Positions 11,528 to 18,640 of a DNA stretch of 22,048 bases are shown piece after piece. Every line of letters starts with the position of its first letter. Position 1 is the stretch's first letter. Location of the stretch: IMG/VR virus record IMGVR_UViG_3300001419_000064, positions 1 through 22,048 of that record, one strand, 5' to 3'. A program made the translations under genes and the position numbers. The notes under the pieces are model-generated. The model ran no database searches. It was not told the DNA's origin and saw nothing but the letters and a program-made list of their open reading frames with translations. This DNA comes from a virus.

Positions 11528-11929
11528 TTATTTGTTGGTGAAAGAGAAGCGAGCGGGTATCAGGGAGATAATGAACCAGGTGTAGACGCAGTCAGCGGCG
11601 TCTTTGTAGCTCTCGGGGGGTGTGTCTCCGTTGTTGTCGGGGTCGCCTAGTGCGTTCCAGAGGAGCTTTGCAATCTTGTTTATGTGAGTGTCTACTATTT
11701 CTGGATTCTTCAAGAAAACACTGATAGATAGCAGGGTGTGAGCTGCGGTTACGTCAGGGCTGAGTCCGAACTCGGTGAGGGCTGTGTAGATCTCGGTGGT
11801 GTCTGGTGTGGAGGAGTTGAGCAGTTGCTCGGTGTCTATGCCGAGTTTGCTTGCACGCTGGGTGATCAAGGAACCCGCGATTACGTCGCTGACCATGCCG
11901 TGCATAGCATTTTCGATTTGTTGAGTCAT
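11528..11929 (-). CDS. Hypothetical protein, 133 aa, helical
   Basis: The protein begins MTQQIENAMHGMVSDVIAGS. It is almost entirely helical with a disordered acidic loop (LGDPDNNGDTPPESY) and a hydrophobic C-terminal segment (CVYTWFIISLIPARFSF) that could be a buried helix or a weak membrane contact. It is coupled by ATGA to the exonuclease upstream and lies two bases before the kinase gene. No family is recognised. Confidence 0.7.
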   Translation of the reverse strand: MTQQIENAMHGMVSDVIAGSLITQRASKLGIDTEQLLNSSTPDTTEIYTALTEFGLSPDVTAAHTLLSISVFLKNPEIVDTHINKIAKLLWNALGDPDNNGDTPPESYKDAADCVYTWFIISLIPARFSFTNK

Positions 11930-12606
11930 GCGCGGGAGCGGGTGAAACGTTTGACGCGAGCTTCAAAGTGCTTCATGTACTGTTGCAGCTGGCGAGGGGA
12001 TAGTTCTTCGATCTGTGGTGGTTCGTCGGGGATTGCTACCACGATCAAAGCGCGGGTGATGTTGAGACCTTGTGGTTTGTAAACGTAGTTGGCGGCGGCG
12101 GTGTACGCAGCGACCTGCAATGCGTACTCGTACATCTTTGCGGGGTTGCGGACTTTATCTGCTGTCTTCCAGTCGAGTAGGGACGGTTGTTCACCGTCGT
12201 CGTCGAGGTAGGCGATGCAGTCAAAGGTGCCGGCGTAACGGAGCGGGTGATAGATGGCGCCCTCGCAGACCAGGTTGCGGCGAATGCGGTCGAGGAAGCT
12301 GCGGGTGCTTTTCCAGTACGGGGTGTTGAGGAAGTCGAAGGCGGGCTCGGTGCCGTCGAGGAGGAAGCGCTCGATGGCGTCGTGGTGGCGGGTGCCGCGG
12401 AAGCTGGCCAGATTGCAGATGGCGTCGGCGCGGGCTTCGCCGATTGATTCGCGCCACTGCTGGAGGCCGGTGTTGTCGCGGGTGCCACTAAGGATGGTGG
12501 TGACGGAGCTGCATGCACCGATGGGGGTGCTGTAGCTGCGCTCGCCGTTGACGTGAGAGCGGACGGGCTCGAACTTGGGGAGGGCTCGGATGGCGTCAGA
12601 TGTCAT
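11926..12606 (-). CDS. PD-(D/E)XK exonuclease, Cas4/RecB-like
   Basis: From ATG 12606 the protein is 226 residues (MTSDAIRALPKFEPVRSHVN). The nuclease core is visible: a helix with HHDAIERFL (residues 74-82), YAGTFD (D129), SLLDWKT (D145, K147) and QVAAYTAA (Q164, Y168), which is the RecB-family arrangement of catalytic Asp, Asp-X-Lys and the trailing QxxxY. Similar small exonucleases replace the T7 gp6 type in cyanophages and are thought to degrade host DNA or process ends during replication. The upstream frame extension is low complexity and overlaps the HTH gene; the chosen ATG overlaps that gene by only 11 bp. No cysteine cluster of true Cas4 is seen. Confidence 0.88.
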   Translation of the reverse strand: MTSDAIRALPKFEPVRSHVNGERSYSTPIGACSSVTTILSGTRDNTGLQQWRESIGEARADAICNLASFRGTRHHDAIERFLLDGTEPAFDFLNTPYWKSTRSFLDRIRRNLVCEGAIYHPLRYAGTFDCIAYLDDDGEQPSLLDWKTADKVRNPAKMYEYALQVAAYTAAANYVYKPQGLNITRALIVVAIPDEPPQIEELSPRQLQQYMKHFEARVKRFTRSRA

Positions 12607-12829
12607 AGGGAACGCCGTCGATGGGCATGAGGAGGGCGTTGGCGTCGCATTTGAAGACTTGCATGAGATCGACGAGAACATTCGGATCGATGAGCTTGGT
12701 CTTACCGCTGGCCATCCGGCCAAGGGAGTAAGGCGAGATTCCTGAGACCTCGGAAACGGCTTGTAGGGTGAGCTGGGTGCGGAATAAATGAAAGCGGATG
12801 TTTCGCCCGAGCAGCTGTGTTGCATCCAT
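12596..12829 (-). CDS. XRE/Cro-type helix-turn-helix regulator
   Basis: The 77-residue protein is a single HTH domain. Residues about 20-55 (LTLQAVSEVSGISPYSLGRM then ASGKTKLIDPNVLVDLMQVF) fit the lambda-Cro/CI pattern, with SGISPYSLGRM as the turn and recognition helix. It follows a strong terminator by few bases, so transcripts reaching it have read through. As a small Cro-like protein at the head of the remaining operon it is a good candidate for the protein that binds the palindromes at 13537 or 9541-9709; that link is inference. Confidence 0.85.
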   Translation of the reverse strand: MDATQLLGRNIRFHLFRTQLTLQAVSEVSGISPYSLGRMASGKTKLIDPNVLVDLMQVFKCDANALLMPIDGVPYDI

Positions 12830-12835
12830 AGGAAT

Positions 12836-12865
12836 TAAAAATAAAGGGGGAGTTTTAGCTCCCCC
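12836..12865 (-). terminator. Rho-independent terminator after the SSB-like gene
   Basis: On the minus strand GGGGGAG, a 6-base loop and CTCCCCC (12865-12846) are followed by TTTATTTTTAA. Arms are perfect over 7 bp and the T-rich tract is good. It lies between the first gene of the leftward operon and the XRE regulator, and no promoter is visible behind it, so either it leaks or antitermination is used. Confidence 0.85.
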
Positions 12866-12878
12866 GGTGCCGGTGCAA

Positions 12879-13412
12879 TTAGACAGAAGAGCCGCCGAAA
12901 GGATCTTCGTTGTCGAAGAGGCGTGTCAAGTCGCACTCGAGATCATCGAAGCGTGCTTGCAGAACGGGCTTCACCTCTTTAGGCGGTGCAGCTACGAGGG
13001 TGTATTCGGTCTTGATGCCTTCTCCCTTTTTTGAGATCTTGATGTCGTAGTTTGTGGGGTCGCCGTAGTCCTCGTCAGCGATGTACTTGAACAGCTGATC
13101 CATCAGAGTTTTTTGAGTCATCTGGAGGATCTTGAAGTCATCAGAGGCGTAGTCATAGACGACACCGGCAAGAAAGCGCTTGATGGTTTGGTAGCCTTCT
13201 TGTTGCCTGATGTTGGCGGGGAGCTCTTCCGGTTTGGTTTCCCAGCGGATGGGCTTGTTGTCAACGGTCCAAGCCTCGAAGCCGGTGAGGCCTGAGCCGA
13301 AAAACCGCAAACGGGTCTCTTCGGTGAACTTGGACGGGTTGAGGTAGCGGCCGGAGCCGGAGGCCTCCTTGGAGATCTCCTCGATGGCTGCGGCTGAAAG
13401 AAAACCTGACAT
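12879..13412 (-). CDS. Putative single-stranded DNA-binding protein
   Basis: From ATG 13412 (MSGFLSAAAIEEISKEASGS) the product has 177 residues. It contains FRFFG-like RLRFFGSGLTGFEAWTVD, KPIRW, a long helix with FKILQMTQKTLMDQLFKYIA, then EDYGDPTNYDIKISKKGEGI followed by a TEYTLVAAPP strand. This KIL..TQ..i...l...D..wGDP..YDIKI..tG.G..T.Y block is typical of phage gp32/SSB-like proteins. The acidic C-terminus (DLTRLFDNEDPFGG) resembles an SSB interaction tail. The longer upstream frame is out of keeping; AAGGGA 8-13 bases before ATG 13412 decides the start. As first gene of the leftward operon it would be made early and in quantity. Confidence 0.72.
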   Translation of the reverse strand: MSGFLSAAAIEEISKEASGSGRYLNPSKFTEETRLRFFGSGLTGFEAWTVDNKPIRWETKPEELPANIRQQEGYQTIKRFLAGVVYDYASDDFKILQMTQKTLMDQLFKYIADEDYGDPTNYDIKISKKGEGIKTEYTLVAAPPKEVKPVLQARFDDLECDLTRLFDNEDPFGGSSV

Positions 13413-13447
13413 GTGGCGAAGTCCCTTAAGTAGTGGGTGATGTGCCA

Positions 13448-13470
13448 GAAGCGGAGGGTTTCCCCGCTTC
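13448..13470 (-). other. Hairpin in the 5' leader of the leftward operon
   Basis: GAAGCGG (13448-13454) and CCGCTTC (13464-13470) form a 7-bp perfect stem. It begins within a few bases of the predicted transcription start from the promoter at 13507-13479, so the mRNA would carry a 5'-terminal hairpin, a feature that usually protects mRNA from decay. Confidence 0.55.
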
Positions 13471-13478
13471 ATGAGCAG

Positions 13479-13507
13479 ATCATAAGGGGTAGGCGAGGGG
13501 CTGTCAA
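13479..13507 (-). promoter_or_regulatory. Near-consensus sigma-70 promoter for the leftward operon
   Basis: TTGACA at 13507-13502, a 17-bp spacer and TATGAT at 13484-13479 match the sigma-70 consensus in 11 of 12 positions. Predicted start is near 13472, giving a leader of about 60 bases before ATG 13412. Such a host-type promoter would be used at once after infection by host RNA polymerase. Confidence 0.88.
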
Positions 13508-13536
13508 CATGTACGTGGGAATACACAGCTATCTGC

Positions 13537-13552
13537 GAGTCTTACAAGACTC
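13537..13552. promoter_or_regulatory. Operator-like palindrome GAGTCT-N4-AGACTC
   Basis: GAGTCTTACAAGACTC has perfect 7-bp arms around a 2-base centre. Its outer arms are identical to those of the palindrome at 9692-9709, with only the central four bases changed. It lies 30 bp upstream of the leftward promoter's -35 and about 110 bp upstream of the rightward replication gene, the ideal place to control both directions. Confidence 0.6.
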
Positions 13553-13563
13553 ATGCGGGGTCG

Positions 13564-13592
13564 TTGCCGTCCGCAGCTGCTCTGGGTACGTT
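13564..13592 (+). promoter_or_regulatory. Weak candidate promoter for the rightward block
   Basis: TTGCCG, 17 bp, then TACGTT gives 4 of 6 and 4 of 6 matches. Nothing better is seen on the plus strand between the divergent genes. The start would fall near 13600. This block may instead use a promoter read by the phage sigma factor, whose sequence is unknown. Confidence 0.25.
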
Positions 13593-13604
13593 GAATTACG
13601 GCCA

Positions 13605-13633
13605 ATAAAAAACCCCCCGCTGGTGGCGGAGGG
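13605..13633 (-). terminator. Terminator on the minus strand in the divergent region
   Basis: On the minus strand a GC-rich hairpin (CCC.CCGC / GCGGGGG, 13633-13613) is followed by TTTTTTATT (13612-13604). It would stop antisense transcription coming leftward out of the Prim-Pol gene before it enters the SSB-like operon. It sits in the leader of the rightward transcript, where the same hairpin might also affect translation of Prim-Pol. Confidence 0.65.
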
Positions 13634-13662
13634 TGGTGGCCTTCACTTGCAACCAAAGCCTA

Positions 13663-16410
13663 ATGGACAAACAAAAGAAAAGCAATGGTTCGGATCTTCT
13701 CAAGGGCCGGGCTATTGAATTGCTGCGGCGTGATGTTTTTCCTGATGGGTGGTCATTTGTGCCAGTAGCTGGCAAAGCCACCTATGTGAAGGAATGGAGC
13801 ACAAAACCGCTGACTCGGGTTGAGTGCATGACGGCGTACCAGCTCAGGCAGGACTATGTGGGCCTGGGAGTGGTGACGGGGTCGTTCTCGGGGGGGCTGA
13901 TCGCTCTCGATATTGATGGGGAGGACGCTGATTCGCGCTACAGGGAAGCGGCCGGAAAGGAGTACGAGCCGTACGGCGAAGAGAAAACGATGTCGTGGAC
14001 ATCAGGTAAGCCGGGGCGGCGACAGATCCTGTATCAGGTGCCTAAAAATCTGGTTCCTGAGCTGAAGGATCTCAAAACGCTGATTCTGCGTACAGACGAT
14101 GGCGAGTGGCATGCGGGGCATGGAGATACCAACCGGGGAGCTGGTGGTGTGCTCGACCCCGAGAGTGGTGAAGCCTACGAAGAGGTTGTCCTGCGCTTCA
14201 ACGCCTGTCAGAGCGTGGTGCCTGGGTCGCCACATCCGGAGACCAAGAAGCCTTACAGCTTTCTGAACTACAACGACGGCAAGGTGGCGACGGCGCCGCA
14301 GTGGGTGCTGGATGTGCTGCGCCCGTACAGGAAGCCGACGCAGTGGCTGTCCGAGGCTGAGCAGAAGCAGCTAATGGAAGACATCGGCGGACATACGGCG
14401 GTGCCGTCCAGGCAGATCCGCGGATGGTTCTTCAAAGAGGAAGTGCAGGCGTTGCTTCAGCCTCGGCTGGAGGATTTGATCTTTCAGCATCCGGTGTTCG
14501 ACGAGTACGGATGGAAGCGTCGGGGAGGGGATAAGCCGCAGCGCATGAGTGGGTGCCCGTGGCATGGAGGGCGCAGCGGAACCACGTTTCAGTACGCGGA
14601 GGAAACTGGCTGCTGGGACTGCAAAGCATGTGGGGTCGGGGGAGACGTTCTCGACTTTGTGCACAAGATCCGCACGAAGGACATGCACGCGGAGCGGCCT
14701 ACGGGGCCTGATCTTGAGGCGTATGTGGCGGAGATTGCGGCCGAGCTCGGATACGACTATCCGGCGTGCGCGACGGCGACGGAGGTCACCGTTAAAGATG
14801 CGCCTCTGAAGAGGTTGTCGGGGCAGGAATTCTTCACCACCGCGGAGAAGATCATCAATGGGTACGACAACGCGGAACTGGCGCACTACCAGCTGATGGA
14901 GTTGGTGCGTGACTCGGGGCTGACGCACGTCTACAAATCAGGTCCGCAGGTGGAGTCGGCGCTGGAGCGGTTCTTGCTGCACCAAGAGCAAGTGGAAGAA
15001 GATCCCAAGTGGCAGGAAAAGGTGCGCGGGCAGCGGGACTATCTGATTCCGGATTTTGTGTCAGCACCGAGCTCGATACTGCTGCATGCTCGGGGTGGCA
15101 TGGGCAAGACCAGGCTTGCGGTGCTGCTGGCGAAGATTGTGGGCCAGAAGCTGCCGATGAAGGTGCGGGGCCTGAAGGTGGAGCCGACGGTTTCGGGGAA
15201 CGTGCTGTTCATTGGCAACGACATGTCGATGACGGACTACGCGGAGTACCTGGATCAGCAGGGGATTGACTCAACGGGGGCGGACTCGTGGTTTCGGTTC
15301 AAACCGCAGTGGCAGCAGAGTCAGTACAGGGTGCTGCTTAGGTGGCTGCAAGAGATCAAGCCTGTGCTGGTGGTGGTCGACTCGTTGACGTCGGTGAGCA
15401 CGATGATCGCGGCCAAGGAGTATGAGAAGGAGTACTCGAACACGCTGTACCGGTTGGCGCGGGAGAACGGAACGGCGTTTCCGGCTACGACGTTTCTGTG
15501 GATTCACCACAACACGAAGGACGGGACGAAGTTTCGCGGGACCGACACGCTGCGGAATGCGGTGCACGAGACTTGGGAGCTGAAAGATCTCAGCGATGAG
15601 GAGCGAGCTCAATACGGCGACCACGCGCTCATCCTCGAGATCGACAAGAGTCGCGGCATGCGGGGTGGTGATCGATTTTTGGTGCAAGAAGACATTGAAG
15701 AGGCGCTGAGTATTGAGGATCTGACGCCGACGGTGACCCGGGAGAACGGAGGGAATGGGGACGAGACGCCACGGACGATCGTTCTCGGGATCCTCAAAGA
15801 GGCGGAGGCTCCAATGACGGCTAAGGAGCTGCGTTACGCGCTTAACGCGCGGCTGGCGGGGCGCAGGGGGCCGGGGACGATCGTGAGTGAGAAGACGGTG
15901 AAGCGGTGGGTGCAGAGGTGGGTTGTTGCCGGCCTCGTGGAGGAGTCGAAGGTGAGACAGGCGGGAACGAAAGGTGGGAGGCCTTGCATGGGTTTTTCTG
16001 TCAAGCGTTCTATATACGAGTCACGGAGTGTCCAAAACCTTCCTTCTTTCTTTGAAACTCCTTCTAGTGGAAGGGATTTGAGTTTTGGACACGAGGATGG
16101 GAAAAATGTCCAAAACCCCGAAGTGTCCGAAACCTCCGAGGGTGAAGTGGTACAGCAGGGCACAGTCTCAAATGAGACGTATGCGACAAAGCAGCCTGTG
16201 GAAAAACTGGGGAAAAACCCCCCTGAAGAGGGCCCTGAGGTTTTGGACATTTCGGACACAGAAGAGGGGTTGTCCAAAACCTCCGAGGCTGAAACCCTTT
16301 CCAGCACAGGCGTTTCGGAAAATCGTTCCGAGGTTTTGGACATTTCCTCGGAGGTATATGGGAAGCCCGTTTCTACGCAGGACTATGGAGACTGGGAGGA
16401 GGACTGGTAA
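13663..16410 (+). CDS. Bifunctional primase-polymerase / RepA-like helicase
   Basis: The 915-residue product joins four parts. Residues about 1-230 are a Prim-Pol domain with GLGVVTGSFSGGLIALDIDG (catalytic DxD near 82-84) and VVPGSPHPETKKPY near 186-199. Residues about 295-335 are a DnaG-type zinc finger (CPWH; CWDCKACGVGGDVLDFVHKI). Residues about 470-720 are a RecA/RepA-like ATPase with Walker A ARGGMGKTRLA (about 476-486), Walker B VLVVVDSLT (about 567-575) and a later FLWIHHNTKDGTKFRGTDTL motif. A winged-helix-like part (APMTAKELRYALNARLAGRR) precedes a Ser/Glu-rich disordered tail. It should prime and unwind DNA at the phage origin. ATG 13663 is chosen over an upstream GTG. The tail's codons carry many inverted TGTCCAAAAC repeats, described separately. 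Confidence 0.92.
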   Translation: MDKQKKSNGSDLLKGRAIELLRRDVFPDGWSFVPVAGKATYVKEWSTKPLTRVECMTAYQLRQDYVGLGVVTGSFSGGLIALDIDGEDADSRYREAAGKEYEPYGEEKTMSWTSGKPGRRQILYQVPKNLVPELKDLKTLILRTDDGEWHAGHGDTNRGAGGVLDPESGEAYEEVVLRFNACQSVVPGSPHPETKKPYSFLNYNDGKVATAPQWVLDVLRPYRKPTQWLSEAEQKQLMEDIGGHTAVPSRQIRGWFFKEEVQALLQPRLEDLIFQHPVFDEYGWKRRGGDKPQRMSGCPWHGGRSGTTFQYAEETGCWDCKACGVGGDVLDFVHKIRTKDMHAERPTGPDLEAYVAEIAAELGYDYPACATATEVTVKDAPLKRLSGQEFFTTAEKIINGYDNAELAHYQLMELVRDSGLTHVYKSGPQVESALERFLLHQEQVEEDPKWQEKVRGQRDYLIPDFVSAPSSILLHARGGMGKTRLAVLLAKIVGQKLPMKVRGLKVEPTVSGNVLFIGNDMSMTDYAEYLDQQGIDSTGADSWFRFKPQWQQSQYRVLLRWLQEIKPVLVVVDSLTSVSTMIAAKEYEKEYSNTLYRLARENGTAFPATTFLWIHHNTKDGTKFRGTDTLRNAVHETWELKDLSDEERAQYGDHALILEIDKSRGMRGGDRFLVQEDIEEALSIEDLTPTVTRENGGNGDETPRTIVLGILKEAEAPMTAKELRYALNARLAGRRGPGTIVSEKTVKRWVQRWVVAGLVEESKVRQAGTKGGRPCMGFSVKRSIYESRSVQNLPSFFETPSSGRDLSFGHEDGKNVQNPEVSETSEGEVVQQGTVSNETYATKQPVEKLGKNPPEEGPEVLDISDTEEGLSKTSEAETLSSTGVSENRSEVLDISSEVYGKPVSTQDYGDWEEDW
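16029..16342. repeat. Eight TGTCCAAAAC-type boxes in both orientations inside the Prim-Pol gene
   Basis: Plus-strand boxes start at 16029, 16107, 16124 (TGTCCGAAACC) and 16271; minus-strand boxes lie at 16082-16091, 16237-16249, 16250-16258 (short) and 16328-16342. The fullest form is TGTCCAAAACCTCCGAG (16271-16287). Because the boxes appear on both strands and in different reading frames (SVQN, LSKTS, EVLDIS, SFGH), they cannot be explained by a repeated peptide. Inverted pairs could form stem-loops. They may be binding sites for the replicase, that is, an origin inside its own gene. Confidence 0.75.
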
Positions 16411-16499
16411 TGCGACTCAATCTCAGCGCCAGGAGGGCTCTTCACCGAGCTCGGCCTGGCCGCTGGGCGGTGCCGTCGGAAGCAGCAATGTCGCTATGA
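16410..16499 (+). CDS. Possible 29-aa basic peptide downstream of Prim-Pol
   Basis: ATG at 16410-16412 shares its first base with the Prim-Pol stop (TAATG) and has an excellent GGAGGA ribosome binding site 9 bases upstream. The peptide is Arg-rich (MRLNLSARRALHRARPGRWA). The frame overlaps the 3' end of the minus-strand gene at 16423-16656; both could be used. No family is recognised. Confidence 0.35.
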   Translation: MRLNLSARRALHRARPGRWAVPSEAAMSL

Positions 16500-16656
16500 A
16501 GCTGCGAGCTTGAAAGTGAGACTTGACGAGAGTCTTTGCTAAAGCTTTTAGCTCTGCTATATTGCTACAGTCATCGATCTGCCTTAGCGCTGACTCAACA
16601 GCAAAGCTACGAGTAAGATCATCCACACCAAAGTCGCAGTTAACCAAGTATGCCAT
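16423..16656 (-). CDS. Minus-strand hypothetical protein, 77 aa, between two plus-strand replication genes
   Basis: From ATG 16656 the product reads MAYLVNCDFGVDDLTRSFAV and has a clear helix pair (AVESALRQIDDCSNIAELKAL; AKTLVKSHFQARSFIATLLL) followed by a loose tail. The amino acid pattern and codon choice are those of a real gene, and it precisely fills the 240-bp gap between Prim-Pol and the polymerase. It lies antisense to its neighbours and its DNA is less GC-rich. Cyanobacteria and cyanophages have many small two-helix proteins of this kind; NblA was considered but key features are missing. Longer starts (to 16686) run into the polymerase gene. Confidence 0.65.
   Translation of the reverse strand: MAYLVNCDFGVDDLTRSFAVESALRQIDDCSNIAELKALAKTLVKSHFQARSFIATLLLPTAPPSGQAELGEEPSWR
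16536..16563 (+). promoter_or_regulatory. Candidate sigma-70 promoter for the DNA polymerase
   Basis: TTGCTA (16536-16541), 16 bp, then TATATT (16558-16563) gives a good -10 (5 of 6) and moderate -35 (4 of 6). The spacer contains an inverted repeat GCTAAA-GCT-TTTAGC (16539-16553), a possible operator. Start would be near 16570, 80 bases before the polymerase ATG. It lies within the minus-strand 77-aa gene, so the two transcription units would interfere. Confidence 0.5.
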
Positions 16657-18599
16657 CGACTGAGACACTTGCCCACATACAAGCATTAGAAAATGTTGAT
16701 TTCGATTTCATACGTGGCCCGCAGGCGGCTTCGCTGCTGAAGCGACGCGTTACCGAGCTCGGTGAGGCTGAAGGCCCGTTGGGGGTAGACACAGAGACGA
16801 CAGGGTTAGATCCGCTGGCGAATCGCGTGCGTCTCATTCAAGTCGCAAGCTGCGACTACGCACTCGTGGTCGATGTGGAAGGATGGCGTACCGAGGGCGA
16901 AAGGCAGTTGCCCTGGGATGCGCCAGGGCTGCAGGAGCTAAAGGCGCTGCTCGAAGGTCCGCAAAAGAAGGTGCTGCAGAACGCTGCGTTCGACTTGAAC
17001 TTCCTCGCCGGCGAGGGTGTCGAGCTCGGGGGATCGGTTTTTGACACGATGATCGCCGCCAAGGTGGTCAATAACGGCACGGGGGCGAAGAATGACCTCG
17101 GAAGCCTCGTGAACCGAGTGCTGAAGGTGCCGCTGCCGAAGGAGCTGCAGAAAGCGGACTGGGGTGGCGAAATCTCGGATGAGATGGTGCGCTACGCGGC
17201 GCGGGACGCGGTGTGCCTACCTCGCATGGTGCCGGCGCTGGTGGCGGCGCTGAAAGAGGCTGAAGTGTCGCCCTCGGTGACGCTGTGGGACGTTTTCAAG
17301 CTGGAGATGAAGGCGTTGCGGCCGATTGCGCGCATGCAGTGGAATGGGTTTGGGTTTGATGCGGTGGCTGCCGCGGCTTTGCAGGTCTCATTGCAAGACC
17401 ATACTGAGACTCTTAAGACGCACTTTCTTGAGACCCTGGATGTCGCGCTCAAGGCGGAGCATCCGGATGAACCGAGCGTGTGGCTGCCTCGCGATGAGGA
17501 TGGCACGCTGAACACACGCGAAAAAGACTCGGGGTCGATTCGCAAGGGTACGAAGCGTTACAAGGGTTTCAACCCGCGCTCGCCAAAGCAGATGGCTGAG
17601 CGATTTGAGCAGGCAGGGATTCTGTTGCCACCGGACCAGAAGGGAGCTCCGAGCCTGGATCAGAACCTATTGGCATTCCTGAAGGGGGAGTACGAGCTCG
17701 TGGCGATGTACCTCGAGTGGAAGACGGCTGTGACTCGTGTGTCTCACATTGAGAAACTGCTGGATTCGATTGGGCCAGATGGGCGGATTCATGCGGGGTA
17801 TAGGCAGATGGGAACGGAGACTGGGCGCCTGAGTTGTTCTTCGCCGAACCTACAGCAAGTACCTCGTGAGGGGGAGTTTCGGCGTTTGTTCCGAGCTCGG
17901 AGTGGGTACAGGCTTGTCGTGGCGGACTTCAGTCAGGTGGAGCTGCGGGTGGCAGCGGAGCTTTCCGGGGAGGAGCGTATGCGGGCGGCGTACAAAGCGG
18001 GGAGAGATCTGCACACAGAGACTGCAGCGTTGGTTACGGGTAAAAGTGCAGATAGCATTACGAAGAAAGAACGTACTTCGGCCAAGTTGTGTAATTTTGG
18101 GTTATTGTATGGAGCTGGTGCTGCTACTTTAAGAAAACAAGCTGTTGCACAGTATGGCGTAGATATGGAGCTAGAAGAAGCGCAGGAATTAGTGACTGGA
18201 TTTAGAGAAGCGTACCCACAACTGTATGAATGGCAGATGCAGGAAGGTAACAAAACAACTAAGGGTGTGTTCACACGATATGGTCGACGTAGGATGTTGA
18301 CAGGTTTCAATGACAAGTACACGACACGAATCAATACACAGGTGCAGGGGACTGCAGGGGACATTGCCAAGATCGCCCTCGCGATGATCTGGGACCGGAT
18401 TCAGCAGGCAACGCCTGGTGAGGCGCTGTTGATTGCCATGGTGCACGATGAGATCGTTCTCGAGGTCGTGCAGGATCGTGTGGAGCAATGGTCGGAGCTG
18501 TTAGCAGGTGCTATGGAGGCTGCTGGTTCGGTTATTTGTAAGGCGGTTCCTATTGTGGCCGAAGCTTCGTCTGGTGACACTTGGGCAGATGCCAAGTAG
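16650..18599 (+). CDS. Family A DNA polymerase (PolA-like) with 3'-5' exonuclease
   Basis: The 649-residue enzyme has a 3'-5' proofreading domain (Exo I DTETTGLDP with D47 and E49; Exo II NAAFDLNFL, D115; Exo III YAARD, Y182 and D186) and a polymerase domain with motif A ADFSQVELR (D426), motif B RTSAKLCNFGLLYG (K479, F483) and motif C MVHDEIVLEV (H599, D600). The residue equal to E. coli 762 is Phe (F483), the wild-type state seen in many lytic phages. There is no 5'-3' nuclease domain, as usual for phage enzymes. The replicative role with the upstream Prim-Pol helicase is clear. DNA of about 18050-18345, over motif B, is visibly AT-richer than the rest of the gene. ATG 16650 has no strong ribosome binding site. 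Confidence 0.96.
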   Translation: MPSTETLAHIQALENVDFDFIRGPQAASLLKRRVTELGEAEGPLGVDTETTGLDPLANRVRLIQVASCDYALVVDVEGWRTEGERQLPWDAPGLQELKALLEGPQKKVLQNAAFDLNFLAGEGVELGGSVFDTMIAAKVVNNGTGAKNDLGSLVNRVLKVPLPKELQKADWGGEISDEMVRYAARDAVCLPRMVPALVAALKEAEVSPSVTLWDVFKLEMKALRPIARMQWNGFGFDAVAAAALQVSLQDHTETLKTHFLETLDVALKAEHPDEPSVWLPRDEDGTLNTREKDSGSIRKGTKRYKGFNPRSPKQMAERFEQAGILLPPDQKGAPSLDQNLLAFLKGEYELVAMYLEWKTAVTRVSHIEKLLDSIGPDGRIHAGYRQMGTETGRLSCSSPNLQQVPREGEFRRLFRARSGYRLVVADFSQVELRVAAELSGEERMRAAYKAGRDLHTETAALVTGKSADSITKKERTSAKLCNFGLLYGAGAATLRKQAVAQYGVDMELEEAQELVTGFREAYPQLYEWQMQEGNKTTKGVFTRYGRRRMLTGFNDKYTTRINTQVQGTAGDIAKIALAMIWDRIQQATPGEALLIAMVHDEIVLEVVQDRVEQWSELLAGAMEAAGSVICKAVPIVAEASSGDTWADAK

Positions 18600-18640
18600 T
18601 ACGACTTGTGGTAGGATATTTATGTAGCGTTTTTCTAGCA

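Noticed and set aside
12045-12518. Minus-strand 157-codon Ser/Pro/Ala/Thr-rich frame
   Set aside because: It is an out-of-frame shadow of the exonuclease gene.
14371-14928. Minus-strand 185-codon frame inside Prim-Pol
   Set aside because: Arg/Leu/Pro-rich shadow of a strongly supported gene; no start signal.
16423-16656. NblA (phycobilisome degradation protein)
   Set aside because: Size and two-helix shape are similar, but the residues I would expect for NblA are not seen.
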